From CAWCWN01 sp963799245 (lineage in GTDB: Bacteria; Chloroflexota; Ktedonobacteria; Ktedonobacterales; Ktedonobacteraceae): a stretch of 64,000 bases of DNA. A program made the translations under genes and the position numbers. Shown in pieces: positions 1 through 8,802 of the stretch. Under the pieces are notes generated by a model. The model saw only the letters and a list, made by a program, of their open reading frames with translations, was not told the origin of the DNA and searched no databases. Every line of letters begins with the position of its first letter. Within the stretch, counting starts at the first letter, position 1. The stretch is from positions 1,302,001 through 1,366,000 of the forward strand of contig CAWCWN010000003.1 in assembly GCA_963799245.1 (NCBI GenBank). Direction: 5' to 3'.

Positions 1-108
1 GAGCCGTCGCCTCCAGCCAGCCTTACAAGCAGCCCCGGCAAGGATTGGCCTGAAATACCTCACGCCGAGGACTGGGTCCCAAATGTTTAGCTGCGCCACG
101 CTCGTTGT

Positions 109-918
109 CTAATCACCAAAACTAAAACCGCTGATGCGCACGCTCACAGGCTGCGATTGCGCCTGCTGGCCGTTCTGATCTTTCGCTATCGCTACCACGC
201 TTGCCCGGCTCCCATTCGCCCTATTGACAGTTACCAGCCAGTGAAGTGTGGCGTTGCCATTGCCGTCGCTGGTAACTGGCCCGGCAAAAGCCTGGTGCGG
301 CGCGACGCTATACCTCACATACAGGTACACCGTCACATTGGGTTCGCTTGTAGTTACCTCGACCGTCACATACTGGTAATTGCGCACACTTGTCGGTATG
401 CTGTTAATCTGGAGCGCTAGCGTACCACCCGCGGGCGTCGTAGTGGGGACAGCCGGGGTTGGCTGCATGGAGGGCGTGGTGCCATGCGCGGGCGGCAGGC
501 TGCTGGTCTTGCTGCCCTTACCCCCACCCGGAGGGGCGAAGGTTGGACGTGGATTCGCGCTCCCCACCACCGCCGGCGGCGGCAGTGCCTGGTTTGCCGT
601 GGAGAAGTTTACATTGTGTACTAGCGCGTTAGCGATGAGTGCGGCGAAGACCGTTCCCGTCACCAGCACCAGGACCACCGCGATCAGCAGCACCTTATAG
701 GCGGGATCTTTGTTCCAGTAATAACGCAGCCTGGCCAGCGGGTTCTGGGGAGAAGGTGCGCCGCGGCGCTGGACAAGATACTCCGGTGGAATAGGCATGG
801 TCATACGCGGGTCAAAACTGTCTTGCGCCGGCCTATATTGCTCGGATGGCGCTGGTAATACAAGTTTTTCTGGCTGGTTGAAAGGATCCTTCTGCGGTGT
901 CTCAGGCCAATTCATCAT
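109..918 (-). CDS. Membrane-anchored protein with Pro/Thr-rich linker
   Basis: I do not recognise a named family. The 269-residue protein has a proline-rich cytoplasmic N-terminus (about residues 1-72), one transmembrane helix (about 75-100, VLLIAVVLVLVTGTVF), a low-complexity Pro/Thr/Gly linker (about 115-165), and an extracytoplasmic C-terminal region rich in beta-forming residues that resembles an Ig-like module. A GGAGGAGG site lies about 11 bases before the first of two adjacent ATG codons, which supports this start. It is downstream of the glycosyltransferase gene on the same strand but about 110 bases away. A cell-surface role is inferred from topology only. Confidence 0.7.
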   Translation of the reverse strand: MMNWPETPQKDPFNQPEKLVLPAPSEQYRPAQDSFDPRMTMPIPPEYLVQRRGAPSPQNPLARLRYYWNKDPAYKVLLIAVVLVLVTGTVFAALIANALVHNVNFSTANQALPPPAVVGSANPRPTFAPPGGGKGSKTSSLPPAHGTTPSMQPTPAVPTTTPAGGTLALQINSIPTSVRNYQYVTVEVTTSEPNVTVYLYVRYSVAPHQAFAGPVTSDGNGNATLHWLVTVNRANGSRASVVAIAKDQNGQQAQSQPVSVRISGFSFGD

Positions 919-1028
919 CTGATAGACTTCCTCCTCCTTTGCGTATTAGCCTTGATAGAGGCCGTTGCTCACCAGTGTACGCTATCAATTAAAGCGTGTA
1001 CAGGTTCTTATACCGGATGTCCTATGTA

Positions 1029-1934
1029 TCAGCAGTATCTTACTACGCTCTCTTTCACTGTACTGACAGGTAACTTTTCTAAAACCTGCGCCTGGATTAT
1101 TTCCACCTGCGGTCCCAGCGGCCGCCAGATAACAGGGTCGCTCGGCCCAAATAGCGCGATGGTAGGCATAGCAAGCATGGCGGCCAGGTGGGTAATACCC
1201 GCGTCGTTACCCAGGTAACACCTGCAGGCTCGTAGCTGTTCGGCAACTGCTACCAGTGGCGCGCTGGCCAGCAGCTGGAGCATCCCCACCCCTGGTGGAG
1301 CTGGTAAAAGCTTTTGTAGCATGTTCCAGCGCTCATGCTCAGCCGGTCCTAATACGAGCAGGACCTCGCTGCTATGCTGCCACAATTGCGCGATCAGCGT
1401 CGCAAATGAGGCTGCTGGCCAGCATTTGGACGCTCCCCCGCTTCCCGGGTGTATGGCAACTCTTGGATGTGGGTGCCCCCCGCTGCCCATCGCAGTCGTC
1501 AGGGTGAAATTGTGCCAGGCCGCGCTCGCTGGTAATCCTGTCGTGCGCGCAAGGTAATCGACCACGTGTATGCGCTCTCCAGCGGGTGGGCGCCCAGGCG
1601 CAACCAGGACGCGTTGAACTCCGGCGCTGCGCAAATTGCGCTCGACCACCCCGCCGGGATCGCGCAGCCAGCAGATCGCCAGCGCGCTGGCGCGTAATTG
1701 CTCGCGCAGTGCCGGCAGCTGAATACCACCCGAGGCGAATAATTCGCTCCAGCGCAGCTCGTCAAATGCGTAGGCCTCCTCTACCAGTCCAGACTGCAGC
1801 GCCAGGGGGAGCACGGCCGCGTTCGCGACCAGCGCGATATGCGCAGGGCTGTGCCGCTCACGCAGCGCCTGGATGATGGGGAAGGTTAGCAGTGTGTCTC
1901 CGATGGCGCCGGGCCGGATAATAAGAATGCGCAT
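1029..1934 (-). CDS. Glycosyltransferase family 9 (heptosyltransferase-like)
   Basis: GT9 enzymes transfer heptose or related sugars from nucleotide donors to envelope glycans. The N-terminus MRILIIRPGAIGDTLL is the family's signature first strand and loop. The C-terminal half has the donor-site pattern around GNDAGITHLAAML and ALFGPSDP. An ATG 30 bases upstream would add ten residues, but homology places the start at MRILII. The protein is about 300 residues, slightly shorter than the usual 320-350. In an organism that probably lacks LPS, the acceptor is unknown. It follows accB on the same strand after a gap of about 50 bases. Confidence 0.85.
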   Translation of the reverse strand: MRILIIRPGAIGDTLLTFPIIQALRERHSPAHIALVANAAVLPLALQSGLVEEAYAFDELRWSELFASGGIQLPALREQLRASALAICWLRDPGGVVERNLRSAGVQRVLVAPGRPPAGERIHVVDYLARTTGLPASAAWHNFTLTTAMGSGGHPHPRVAIHPGSGGASKCWPAASFATLIAQLWQHSSEVLLVLGPAEHERWNMLQKLLPAPPGVGMLQLLASAPLVAVAEQLRACRCYLGNDAGITHLAAMLAMPTIALFGPSDPVIWRPLGPQVEIIQAQVLEKLPVSTVKESVVRYC

Positions 1935-1983
1935 AACTGCTTGCCTTGCTTCCTCTACGCCCACAGCAATAAAAAGAGAGCAG

Positions 1984-2442
1984 CTATACTACTGGCTGGA
2001 CACGTAGCAGCACATCGTTCTTTTGAACCACCTCACCGTTCGGGGCCACCATGGCGGCAACGCGGCCCGAGGTCTCGGACTGGATCTCGTTAAAGACCTT
2101 CATCGCCTCGATCAGAGCCACGACTTGGCCGACATGTATCATGTCACCTGGCGAGACAAAAGGCGGCGAGTTCGGTGAGGGCGCGCAATAGTATACACCG
2201 GTCATAGGGGCCTTTACGGCAATAATGTTGTCCTGTTTTACTGCTGGAGCGGGCATCCCCGGAACCACCGGGGCGCCGCTATGGCCTATGCTGGCATGCG
2301 CAGGGGGTGAGGCAAGCATGATCATGCCGCTCTGGCGGCGAATGATGATCTCGGTTCCCGCTTCTGTCAATTCCAGTTCGCTTACCGTGCTGCCTTCGAG
2401 CATGTTGATCAGGTCTTCAACGCGCTTGAGCCAGGCCTCCAT
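1984..2442 (-). CDS. accB: Biotin carboxyl carrier protein of acetyl-CoA carboxylase
   Basis: This carries the biotin that is carboxylated by AccC and passed to the carboxyltransferase for malonyl-CoA synthesis. The biotinylation motif EAMKVFNEI is visible near residue 115, with the modified lysine in AMK. The C-terminal 75 residues form the biotinyl domain, preceded by a Pro/Ala-rich linker (about 55-75). An N-terminal segment resembles the AccB helix (KRVEDLINMLEGS). At 152 residues it is a normal length. It is the last of the accC-fabF-accB genes on the minus strand, 24 bases after fabF. Confidence 0.92.
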   Translation of the reverse strand: MEAWLKRVEDLINMLEGSTVSELELTEAGTEIIIRRQSGMIMLASPPAHASIGHSGAPVVPGMPAPAVKQDNIIAVKAPMTGVYYCAPSPNSPPFVSPGDMIHVGQVVALIEAMKVFNEIQSETSGRVAAMVAPNGEVVQKNDVLLRVQPVV

Positions 2443-2466
2443 TCTGCTCGTCGATATCCATCTTCT

Positions 2467-3705
2467 TTACTCTTCGTAGCGCTTAAAAATGAGGGTTGTA
2501 TTATGACCGCCGAAACCCAGGACGTTCGACATCGCGACGTTGACCGGGCGCTGGCGGGCTACATTTGGTACATAGTCCAGGTCACAATCGGGATCGGGAT
2601 GGTGCAGGTTGATGGTCGGGGGAATAATGCCTGTCTGAATGGCCATAATCGAGATCACTGCTTCAACGGCACCGGCGGCTCCCAGGGTATGTCCGGTCAT
2701 AGATTTGGTGGAACTGATGGCCAGGCGATAAGCATGATCGCCAAAACAGGTTTTATGGCCTGCGTTTCCGTCCTGTCATTGGGCGGTGTAGAAGTGCCAT
2801 GGGCATTGAGATAGTCCACCTGCTCGGGGCGCAGGTCGGCTTTCTGCAGCGCTCGACGCATGGCGCTAACCAGGCCTGTGCCGCCCGGAGCGGGTTCGGT
2901 CACGTGGTGCGCATCACCCGTTGAAGCATAGCCGACCAGCTCTGCCAGGATCGTCGCTCCGCGCGCCCTGGCAAAATCCAGGTCCTCCAGGATAAGCATA
3001 CCCGCTCCTTCTCCCATCACAAAACCATCGCGCGTCGCATCAAAGGGACGGCTGGCTCCCTGCGGATCATCATTGCGGCGCGAAAGCGCGTGCATATTGT
3101 CAAATGCGGCCATAGCGATGGGCGTAATCGCCTTCTCAGCACCACCTGCGATCATGGCCCTCGCATCACCGCGGCGAATGGTCTCCCATGCCTCACCAAT
3201 GGTATTGCCACTGGTGGCGCAGGCAGAAACAGCCGCCCAGTTTGGCCCCTTGGCGCCCGTCATAATTGAGACAATGCCAGGCGCCCCATCAATGATCATC
3301 ATATTGATAAAAAATGGGCTGATACGCTCCGGGCCTTTTTCATGCAGGACGGCAAACTGTTCATGCAGCGTTACCAGGCCACCAATGCCACTGCCGATGT
3401 AGACACCGATATCGTCTGCGTTCTCCTCGTTGATCTGCAACTTCGCCTGGTCCAGGGCCTGCCTGGTGGTCGCGATGGCAAGGTGCTCATACAGGTCGTT
3501 GCGCCGTACTTCTTTGCGGTCCATATATATGAGAGGGATCAAAATTCTTGATCTCACCACCAAAATGAACCCGATGCCTGCTAGTATCATAGCCGGTAAT
3601 CTCTGTCACGCCGGACCTGCCCTGGCAGAGCGCCTCCCATGATGCAGCTAAATCATTTCCCAACGCGGTAACCAGTCCCAATCCGGTTACAACTACACGT
3701 GACAT
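2467..3705 (-). CDS. fabF: 3-oxoacyl-ACP synthase II, frameshifted in this sequence
   Basis: FabF condenses malonyl-ACP with acyl-ACP in fatty-acid elongation. The catalytic Cys (SACATSG), first His (NAHGTSTPPND) and second His (NVLGFGGHN) are all present. The start MSRVVVTGLGLV has a GGAGGTGA site four bases upstream. The reading frame is broken twice: near 3525 an extra base disrupts DPSHYMDRKE, and at 2751-2754 a T-run one base short interrupts QAIKTCFGDHAY. Reading across both gives a complete FabF of about 413 residues, so I treat these as sequence errors. It sits between accC and accB, an uncommon but sensible order. Confidence 0.88.
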
Positions 3706-3748
3706 ATCGTCACCTCCATGCATATGCATTGTTAATAGTAGACGGACA

Positions 3749-5102
3749 TTATGCTATTCCCAGGGCCGCGGCTTCGTCCTGGATGAAACGCGTATACGTC
3801 TCACCACGTATAAAGCCCTCATGCCTGAGCAGACGCTGGTGAAATGGAATTGTGGTCGTCACACCCTCAATGATATATTCATCAAGCGCTCGCTGCATGC
3901 GAGCGATCGCTGCTTCACGCGTCTCAGCCCAGACCAGTAGCTTCGCCAGCAATGAGTCGTAGTGCGGCGGGATCGAGTAGCCCGCGTAGAGATGGCTATC
4001 CACACGTACACCAGGACCGCCAGGTGGTAAATAGCGTTCTATCGTTCCCGTCTGTGGACGAAAATCCAGCTCGGCATCTTCCGCGGTTATGCGACATTCG
4101 ATGGCATGGCCATGCGTCCGGATGCTCTCTTGCTGTAGTTGTAACGGTAGACCGGCGGCGATGCGAATCTGCTCTTTGACGATGTCAGTACTTGTCACCA
4201 GCTCGGTGACCGGATGTTCAACCTGCAGGCGGGTGTTCATCTCCATAAAATAATAGCAATTTCGCTCGTCCACCAGAAATTCGAGCGTACCGGCGTTGCG
4301 ATATCCCACGCCCTCCACCGCCTGCACCGCCTGCACGCCCATCTCATGGCGCAGCGCCGGCGGCAGGAGTCGGACTTGGCGCCTCCTCAATCAACTTCTG
4401 GTTGCGCCGCTGGCAGGAACAGTTACGTTCGCCAAGGTGCACCCCGTGGCCAAAATCATCAACCAGCACCTGGATCTCTACATGGCGCGCGCGCGCCATG
4501 TAGTGTTCCAGATAGATGCCGTCGTCACGAAAAGCTTCACGCACCTCGTTTTGCGCAATTGTGAACACCTGCTCAAATTCATCCGGCCTGTTCACCAGGC
4601 GAATACCCCGCCCTCCCCCGCCGGCCGCGGCTTTCAACATCAAGGGAAAGCCGATCTCGCGCATCGCATCGAGTCCCTCGGGTAGAGTATGTAAGACCGG
4701 CGTGCCCGGCAGCATCGGCAGCCCCAATTTGGCCATCGTCGAACGCGCGTCTACCTTGTCTCCCATCGTGGCCATTACGACGGCTGGTGGGCCAATGAAG
4801 GTAATGTGTGCGTCTGTGCAAATCTCGGCAAAGCTGGTATTCTCCGAGAGAAAACCATAGCCCGGATGGATAGCGTCCGCCCCGCTGATAAGTGCCGCGC
4901 TGATAATATTGGGTATATTCAAATAGCTCTTGGCGCTGGCCCCTGGCCCAATACAAATTCGCTCATCCGCCATGCGCACAGGCAGAGAGTCACGATCAGC
5001 TTCTGAGTGGGCGATTACGCTCGGTATGCCCATCTCGCGGCAAGCGCGGATGATCCGTAGCGCGATCTCTCCCCTGTTCGCAATCAAAATTTTACGAAAC
5101 AT
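3749..5102 (-). CDS. accC: Biotin carboxylase, one frameshift in this sequence
   Basis: AccC is the ATP-grasp enzyme that carboxylates biotin on AccB. The N-terminus MFRKILIANRGEIALRIIRACRE is diagnostic, as are the glycine-rich KAAAGGGGRGIR loop, the MEMNTRLQVEHPVTE catalytic segment and the C-terminal YAGYSIPPHYDSLLAKL. One extra base near 4370 separates an upstream part (5102 to about 4370) from the downstream part, at EEAPSP/LLPPALRHEMG. Joined, the protein is about 450 residues, the normal size. It is first in the minus-strand accC-fabF-accB group and ends 43 bases before fabF. Confidence 0.9.
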
Positions 5103-5394
5103 CGTTTTTACTTGTAAGGCTGCGGATGTCCTACGAGACCCACGCCCTATTTGCTCCTCTAAATTAAGAGTCTCGTTTTCTGAGAGGAGACGATAGCCTC
5201 CTATTTCCTTACATTCAGCTAGAATGCCTATGGATACTGGTAGATGTACGCACTCATCCTAAATGCGCGGTGTAGGCTATTATATCACGCTGGCCAAGCT
5301 TGCTGCTAGGGTGGCCCACCAGAGGCGCGCCTGTTCGGAACTGGCCGTGGCGCCGGGTAGGCCATATGCCAGCCTGCTACTCGCCTTTTCTTAC

Positions 5395-5423
5395 TTGACA
5401 CTTATTTCTGGCAGGCGTAAGAT
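5395..5423 (+). promoter_or_regulatory. Sigma-70 type promoter
   Basis: TTGACA at 5395-5400 and TAAGAT at 5418-5423 are separated by 17 bases, a near-consensus housekeeping promoter. It lies about 60 bases before the start of the 161-residue hypothetical gene. The 5103-5394 stretch between accC and this site has no gene that I can support. Confidence 0.65.
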
Positions 5424-5484
5424 GAATTCAGACGATTGATTTTCATGCAAGTCTCTTCCACCTCCCGTTTAAGGAGCCGTCTGT

Positions 5485-5970
5485 ATGTCGTTTCAAATCT
5501 GTATTAAAACAGACAAACCGTTACTGCAACTCTCAACTGAGATTCGCAACCTCTTTGCACTGCCCTCATTCCGGCAGGACGCTTTCTCCGGTGAGCCCTA
5601 TTGCCAATTTGAGATGCTTGGCATGCTCGTACTCATCCATCACGCCGACGAAGAGGACCGTGATCCAGAGGTCATGCACTATCCCTATTGCTTTGACCTG
5701 CAAATGGCTTTTGCCGACTTCGAACTCGATACAGATGGCATAGAGTATAACATGCAGCCCTATTATGCGCAGCTGCTCTGTTTTCAGCTCGGCCTTGATA
5801 CGGCCTACCATGAGAAACGCAAAGTAAACGATAGATGGCACATCCGCTATCGTTTCTGCAGTAAGAATGCACAGTGGAAAGGCGATATTTTGTATGGCGA
5901 GCCCGGCTGGCAGCCCGCCGTCATCGAAGCACCTCCCTCGGCATGGCGCACGATGCATCCCGTTTTTTAG
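5485..5970 (+). CDS. Hypothetical protein, 161 residues
   Basis: I recognise no family. It is a soluble, acidic-to-neutral protein rich in aromatic residues (repeated Tyr/Trp/Phe), without signal peptide or transmembrane segment. AAGGAG precedes the ATG by nine bases and a near-consensus promoter lies upstream, so expression is plausible. Its stop codon TAG (5968-5970) lies inside the 10-bp target duplication of the adjacent ISAs1 element, so the insertion left the reading frame intact but replaced all downstream sequence. The fold and function are unknown. Confidence 0.7.
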   Translation: MSFQICIKTDKPLLQLSTEIRNLFALPSFRQDAFSGEPYCQFEMLGMLVLIHHADEEDRDPEVMHYPYCFDLQMAFADFELDTDGIEYNMQPYYAQLLCFQLGLDTAYHEKRKVNDRWHIRYRFCSKNAQWKGDILYGEPGWQPAVIEAPPSAWRTMHPVF

Positions 5971-5974
5971 CAGG
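5965..5974. repeat. Target-site duplication, left copy
   Basis: TTTTAGCAGG directly abuts the left terminal repeat of the ISAs1 element and is repeated at its right end. The copy contains the stop codon of the upstream gene. Confidence 0.9.
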
Positions 5975-7191
5975 CAGGGCAATCGCATCTTATTTTTGAA
6001 CACCTAAAACTTTCAGAAGATATTCATGACTCCAGCCAGCTTTGAGCCGTTTCGTTTTGACCCCCACCTTGGCAGTATGCTCTTGCCGGAGGAGATTGAG
6101 GGCAAGATGACGCAAAACCGCTAAATTGTGGTCAGCATGCCCACTACGGACACGAGAATCATCTTCACGAAAAGTCACATCCAGCACCCAATGGACACTA
6201 TTTTCAATCCCCCAATGGCTGCGTACCGCTCTGGCAAAGGTTTGCACCTGTCGATCAAAACTCAGAAGGTAATAGCGCACTTCTTTGGTGATGGCTTGAC
6301 CCATTCTTCGTTCAGACTCAACCATACCAATGCTGCGTAGCCCTGTCCATGCATCTTTTGGATTGAGGTACGCAATATACTCTGGATCATCAATGATCCA
6401 ATGCTTTCGAATCTCAAGACGGCCATGCCCTTTCTCCACGGTTTGATGAAACTGATGGTGGATCTGAGAGAACTGGTCTGCTTGAGCTAATGTGAACGTT
6501 TCTTGCACCTCTTTTGCCAAGGTTCCCTGATTTCCTTTGAGTGCCAACACGTAGTCTCCTCCGTCATCCACAATCTGTTTGGCAATCGGTGTCTGTGTTC
6601 CCATCGCATCAATCGTGATAATACACCCGCAAAGGGCCAAGTGTTGTAATAACACAGGGATGGCGGTGATCTCGTTCGATTTCTCATCCACAGCTACTTG
6701 CGCCAACACCAGACGGTTGTCTGCTGCCCACGCACTCACCAGATGCAGCACTTTTTTCCCATTGGCTTTATCATGGGACCGGCGCAACGTTTTTCCATCA
6801 ATAGCGATCACTCCTGCAATGCTCTCAGTGAGACTTTGCACCCACTCAAAAAAGCACGCTTCAAATTTCACGGGATCGAGGCGCGCAAACACCCGTCCAA
6901 ACGTATCATGTGATGGGATACCGTTCGGCAATGCCAGCATGGTTTTCAACCACGCTTCTTTTTCTTTCCCAAACTCTTCAATCTCTACCCATCCTTCCGC
7001 TCCACAAATGATGCCACAGATGGCAAGAATGAGAATATCCAGCAGCTTATGCTGTTTCGTTCTCTCTACGCGAGGGTCTTCTAGCCCTGCAAAATATGTT
7101 TCTAGGTCCAATGGGCGCTCTTGTTCCATGCCAATTTCTCCACCATTTTGGACCCTATTTTACCACCTCCCATTTAGATGCGATTGCCCTG
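5975..7191 (-). mobile_element. Complete ISAs1-family insertion sequence
   Basis: A 1217-bp element bounded by perfect 16-bp terminal inverted repeats, CAGGGCAATCGCATCT at 5975-5990 and its complement at 7176-7191. It is flanked by identical 10-bp direct repeats (5965-5974 and 7192-7201). It carries one intact transposase gene on the minus strand whose stop codon begins at the inner edge of the left repeat. Intact ends, duplication and reading frame point to a recent, possibly still active, insertion. Confidence 0.93.
5990..7129 (-). CDS. ISAs1-family DDE transposase
   Basis: This catalyses cut-and-paste movement of the enclosing element. The 379-residue protein shows the family pattern: an N-terminal DPRVERTKQHKLLDIL segment, IAIDGKTLRRS with the first catalytic Asp near residue 114, ITIDAMGTQ with the second Asp, and the C-terminal RSHWGIENSVHWVLDVTFREDD segment with the third acidic residue. 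The length is typical of ISAs1 transposases. The reading frame is intact, unlike several neighbouring housekeeping genes. The start ATG is 62 bases inside the right terminal repeat. Confidence 0.95.
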   Translation of the reverse strand: MEQERPLDLETYFAGLEDPRVERTKQHKLLDILILAICGIICGAEGWVEIEEFGKEKEAWLKTMLALPNGIPSHDTFGRVFARLDPVKFEACFFEWVQSLTESIAGVIAIDGKTLRRSHDKANGKKVLHLVSAWAADNRLVLAQVAVDEKSNEITAIPVLLQHLALCGCIITIDAMGTQTPIAKQIVDDGGDYVLALKGNQGTLAKEVQETFTLAQADQFSQIHHQFHQTVEKGHGRLEIRKHWIIDDPEYIAYLNPKDAWTGLRSIGMVESERRMGQAITKEVRYYLLSFDRQVQTFARAVRSHWGIENSVHWVLDVTFREDDSRVRSGHADHNLAVLRHLALNLLRQEHTAKVGVKTKRLKAGWSHEYLLKVLGVQK

Positions 7192-7201
7192 TTTTAGCAG
7201 G
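7192..7201. repeat. Target-site duplication, right copy
   Basis: TTTTAGCAGG follows immediately after the right terminal repeat of the ISAs1 element and matches the left copy at all ten positions. Confidence 0.9.
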
Positions 7202-7380
7202 TACGTAAACTTGCGTATTCCAATTTTACATGCTAAAGTGAAGAAGTCGCATAATCTCATCCTCCCTAGCATAAATCTACATACAACGATGTAAGGGCGT
7301 TCTCTGCCAGCTTGAGTTTATAAACGCTTTGCCACGCAACGCAGTGGGAAAGATCGACAAGAAGGAGCTGAGAAAATCAC

Positions 7381-8331
7381 ATGTCAATTGAAATGCCCCT
7401 GGACAATGCCCCGCTGACCCAGCTGCAGCAGACTCCGATTGATGCTGTTCTCAACATTATCGATGAGGGGCTGGTGCATTTACCATCCTATCGTGAACTC
7501 TATTATCGCTGGGAACGCCAGCAGTGGCGCTCACAGGAGATCGATTTTACAGCCGACCGCCGGCAGTGGGATAAGATGTCCGAGCAAGAGCGTAGTGATC
7601 GCATCAATGGCCTGGCAGCCTTTTTCCAGGGCGAGGCGTGCGTGACCGATACGCTGGCAGCTTACGTTATGGCCATGCCTGATGAGGAGATGCGCATCTT
7701 CGTTACCACTCAGCTGGTTGATGAGGCACGCCACACCGTCTTCTTTGCCCGTTTCTTCAAGGAGGTGATCGGTATTGATAAAGGCGCATTGGAAGATACG
7801 CTGGGCGAGGTCCGGCAATATATGAACGCGCAGCTCAAGTACATTCTGATTGACTCACTCGCCGAGGTCGCCGAACGTATTCGCCAGGAACCCCGCAATA
7901 TGGCTCACCTGATCGAAGGCATTACCCTCTATCATGTGGTTGTCGAGGGAACGATGGCCCTGGCAGGTCAACGCGGTATCCTGGAGTTCTACCGCCAGAA
8001 CAATATCTTTCCCGCTTTCCGCGGCGGCTTCACCGCTGTGGCGCGCGATGAATCACGCCATGTCGTCTTCGGGGTGAAGTTCTTACGTGAAATGATCCAG
8101 CACGATGCTCAAAATGCCAGGTTTGTCCATCAGGCCGTTGCAAAGTATGCTCCCATCGCTATCAAAGCCCTGACACCTGCGGATGAATTCATCCCCAATA
8201 TTCTCGCCATGCAGGCAGACCCCTGGCTCACGCCGCGCTATGCCCAGGATTTGCTGCGCAAGAAACTCAAAGTCATCGGACTGTGTATGGAACTGCCTGC
8301 AGTCCCCCCTCCACCAGTTTTTGAGGAGTAA
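7381..8331 (+). CDS. R2-like ligand-binding oxidase (R2lox)
   Basis: This is a ferritin-like dimetal oxidase related to the ribonucleotide reductase R2 subunit. Metal ligands are visible: E85 (FFQGEA), E115 and H118 (VDEARH), E189 (VVVEG), and E224 and H227 (RDESRH). Val88, three residues after the first Glu, and Tyr184, five before Glu189, match the valine-tyrosine pair that forms the ether cross-link in Mn/Fe R2lox proteins. This favours R2lox over a true R2 subunit, and no R1 gene is nearby. Physiological substrates of the family are unknown. The 316-residue length fits. Twelve bases downstream is the Lrp-like gene, likely co-transcribed. Confidence 0.88.
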   Translation: MSIEMPLDNAPLTQLQQTPIDAVLNIIDEGLVHLPSYRELYYRWERQQWRSQEIDFTADRRQWDKMSEQERSDRINGLAAFFQGEACVTDTLAAYVMAMPDEEMRIFVTTQLVDEARHTVFFARFFKEVIGIDKGALEDTLGEVRQYMNAQLKYILIDSLAEVAERIRQEPRNMAHLIEGITLYHVVVEGTMALAGQRGILEFYRQNNIFPAFRGGFTAVARDESRHVVFGVKFLREMIQHDAQNARFVHQAVAKYAPIAIKALTPADEFIPNILAMQADPWLTPRYAQDLLRKKLKVIGLCMELPAVPPPPVFEE

Positions 8332-8343
8332 AGGAGCCCTGTA

Positions 8344-8622
8344 ATGGTATCTGCCGTCGTTCTTATCAATGTGCAGCGCGGCCAGGTCAATGCAACCGCC
8401 CAGAGCCTGCTAGAGATCGCGGGGGTGGCGGAGGTCTACTCCGTCACAGGTGAGTATGACCTCGTCGCTCTGCTACGCCTTCAGCGCTACGAGGACCTGG
8501 CCGAGGTGGTCACCACCCGCATGGTGCAAATAACCGCCATCACGAATACGAATACGCTCATGGCCTTTCAATGCTACTCACGCGCCGACCTCCAGCAGGC
8601 GTGGGATATTGGCGTCGAGTGA
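8344..8622 (+). CDS. Stand-alone Lrp/AsnC ligand-binding (RAM) domain protein
   Basis: The 92-residue protein corresponds to the C-terminal effector-binding domain of Lrp/AsnC regulators with no helix-turn-helix. The pattern AVVLINVQRG, a VTGEYDLVALL strand and the terminal ITNTNTLMAF follows the alpha-beta sandwich of RAM proteins, which assemble into rings and bind amino acids at subunit interfaces. AAAGGAG precedes the ATG. It lies 12 bases after R2lox, suggesting one transcript, and a strong hairpin follows it. A sensing role for R2lox metabolism is inference only. Confidence 0.85.
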   Translation: MVSAVVLINVQRGQVNATAQSLLEIAGVAEVYSVTGEYDLVALLRLQRYEDLAEVVTTRMVQITAITNTNTLMAFQCYSRADLQQAWDIGVE

Positions 8623-8640
8623 CAGGCTGATGCGCGTTCC

Positions 8641-8688
8641 ACGGCAAGACCCGGCTGCACTGTTTCATAAGCAGCCGGGTCTTGCCGT
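8641..8688 (+). terminator. Long hairpin after the R2lox-Lrp operon
   Basis: A perfect 18-bp inverted repeat (8641-8658 with 8671-8688) with a 12-base loop, containing GACCCGGCTGC and its complement. It lacks a clear T-run, so it may act as a terminator or as a 3'-end stabiliser. It separates the R2lox-Lrp pair from the sedolisin gene. Confidence 0.7.
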
Positions 8689-8802
8689 TGCGCAGGGACG
8701 CCCGCCTCCAGCAACAATTTCAAGGCTGGTCAAAAAGCTTGCGAGTGCCGATGAAAAGGAAATAGAAGATGATCCCAATCCGCTAGTAGGAAGGATTTCA
8801 TC

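Noticed and set aside
7381..8331. Annotation as ribonucleotide reductase R2 subunit
   Set aside because: The Val/Tyr cross-link pair and lack of an R1 gene favour R2lox.
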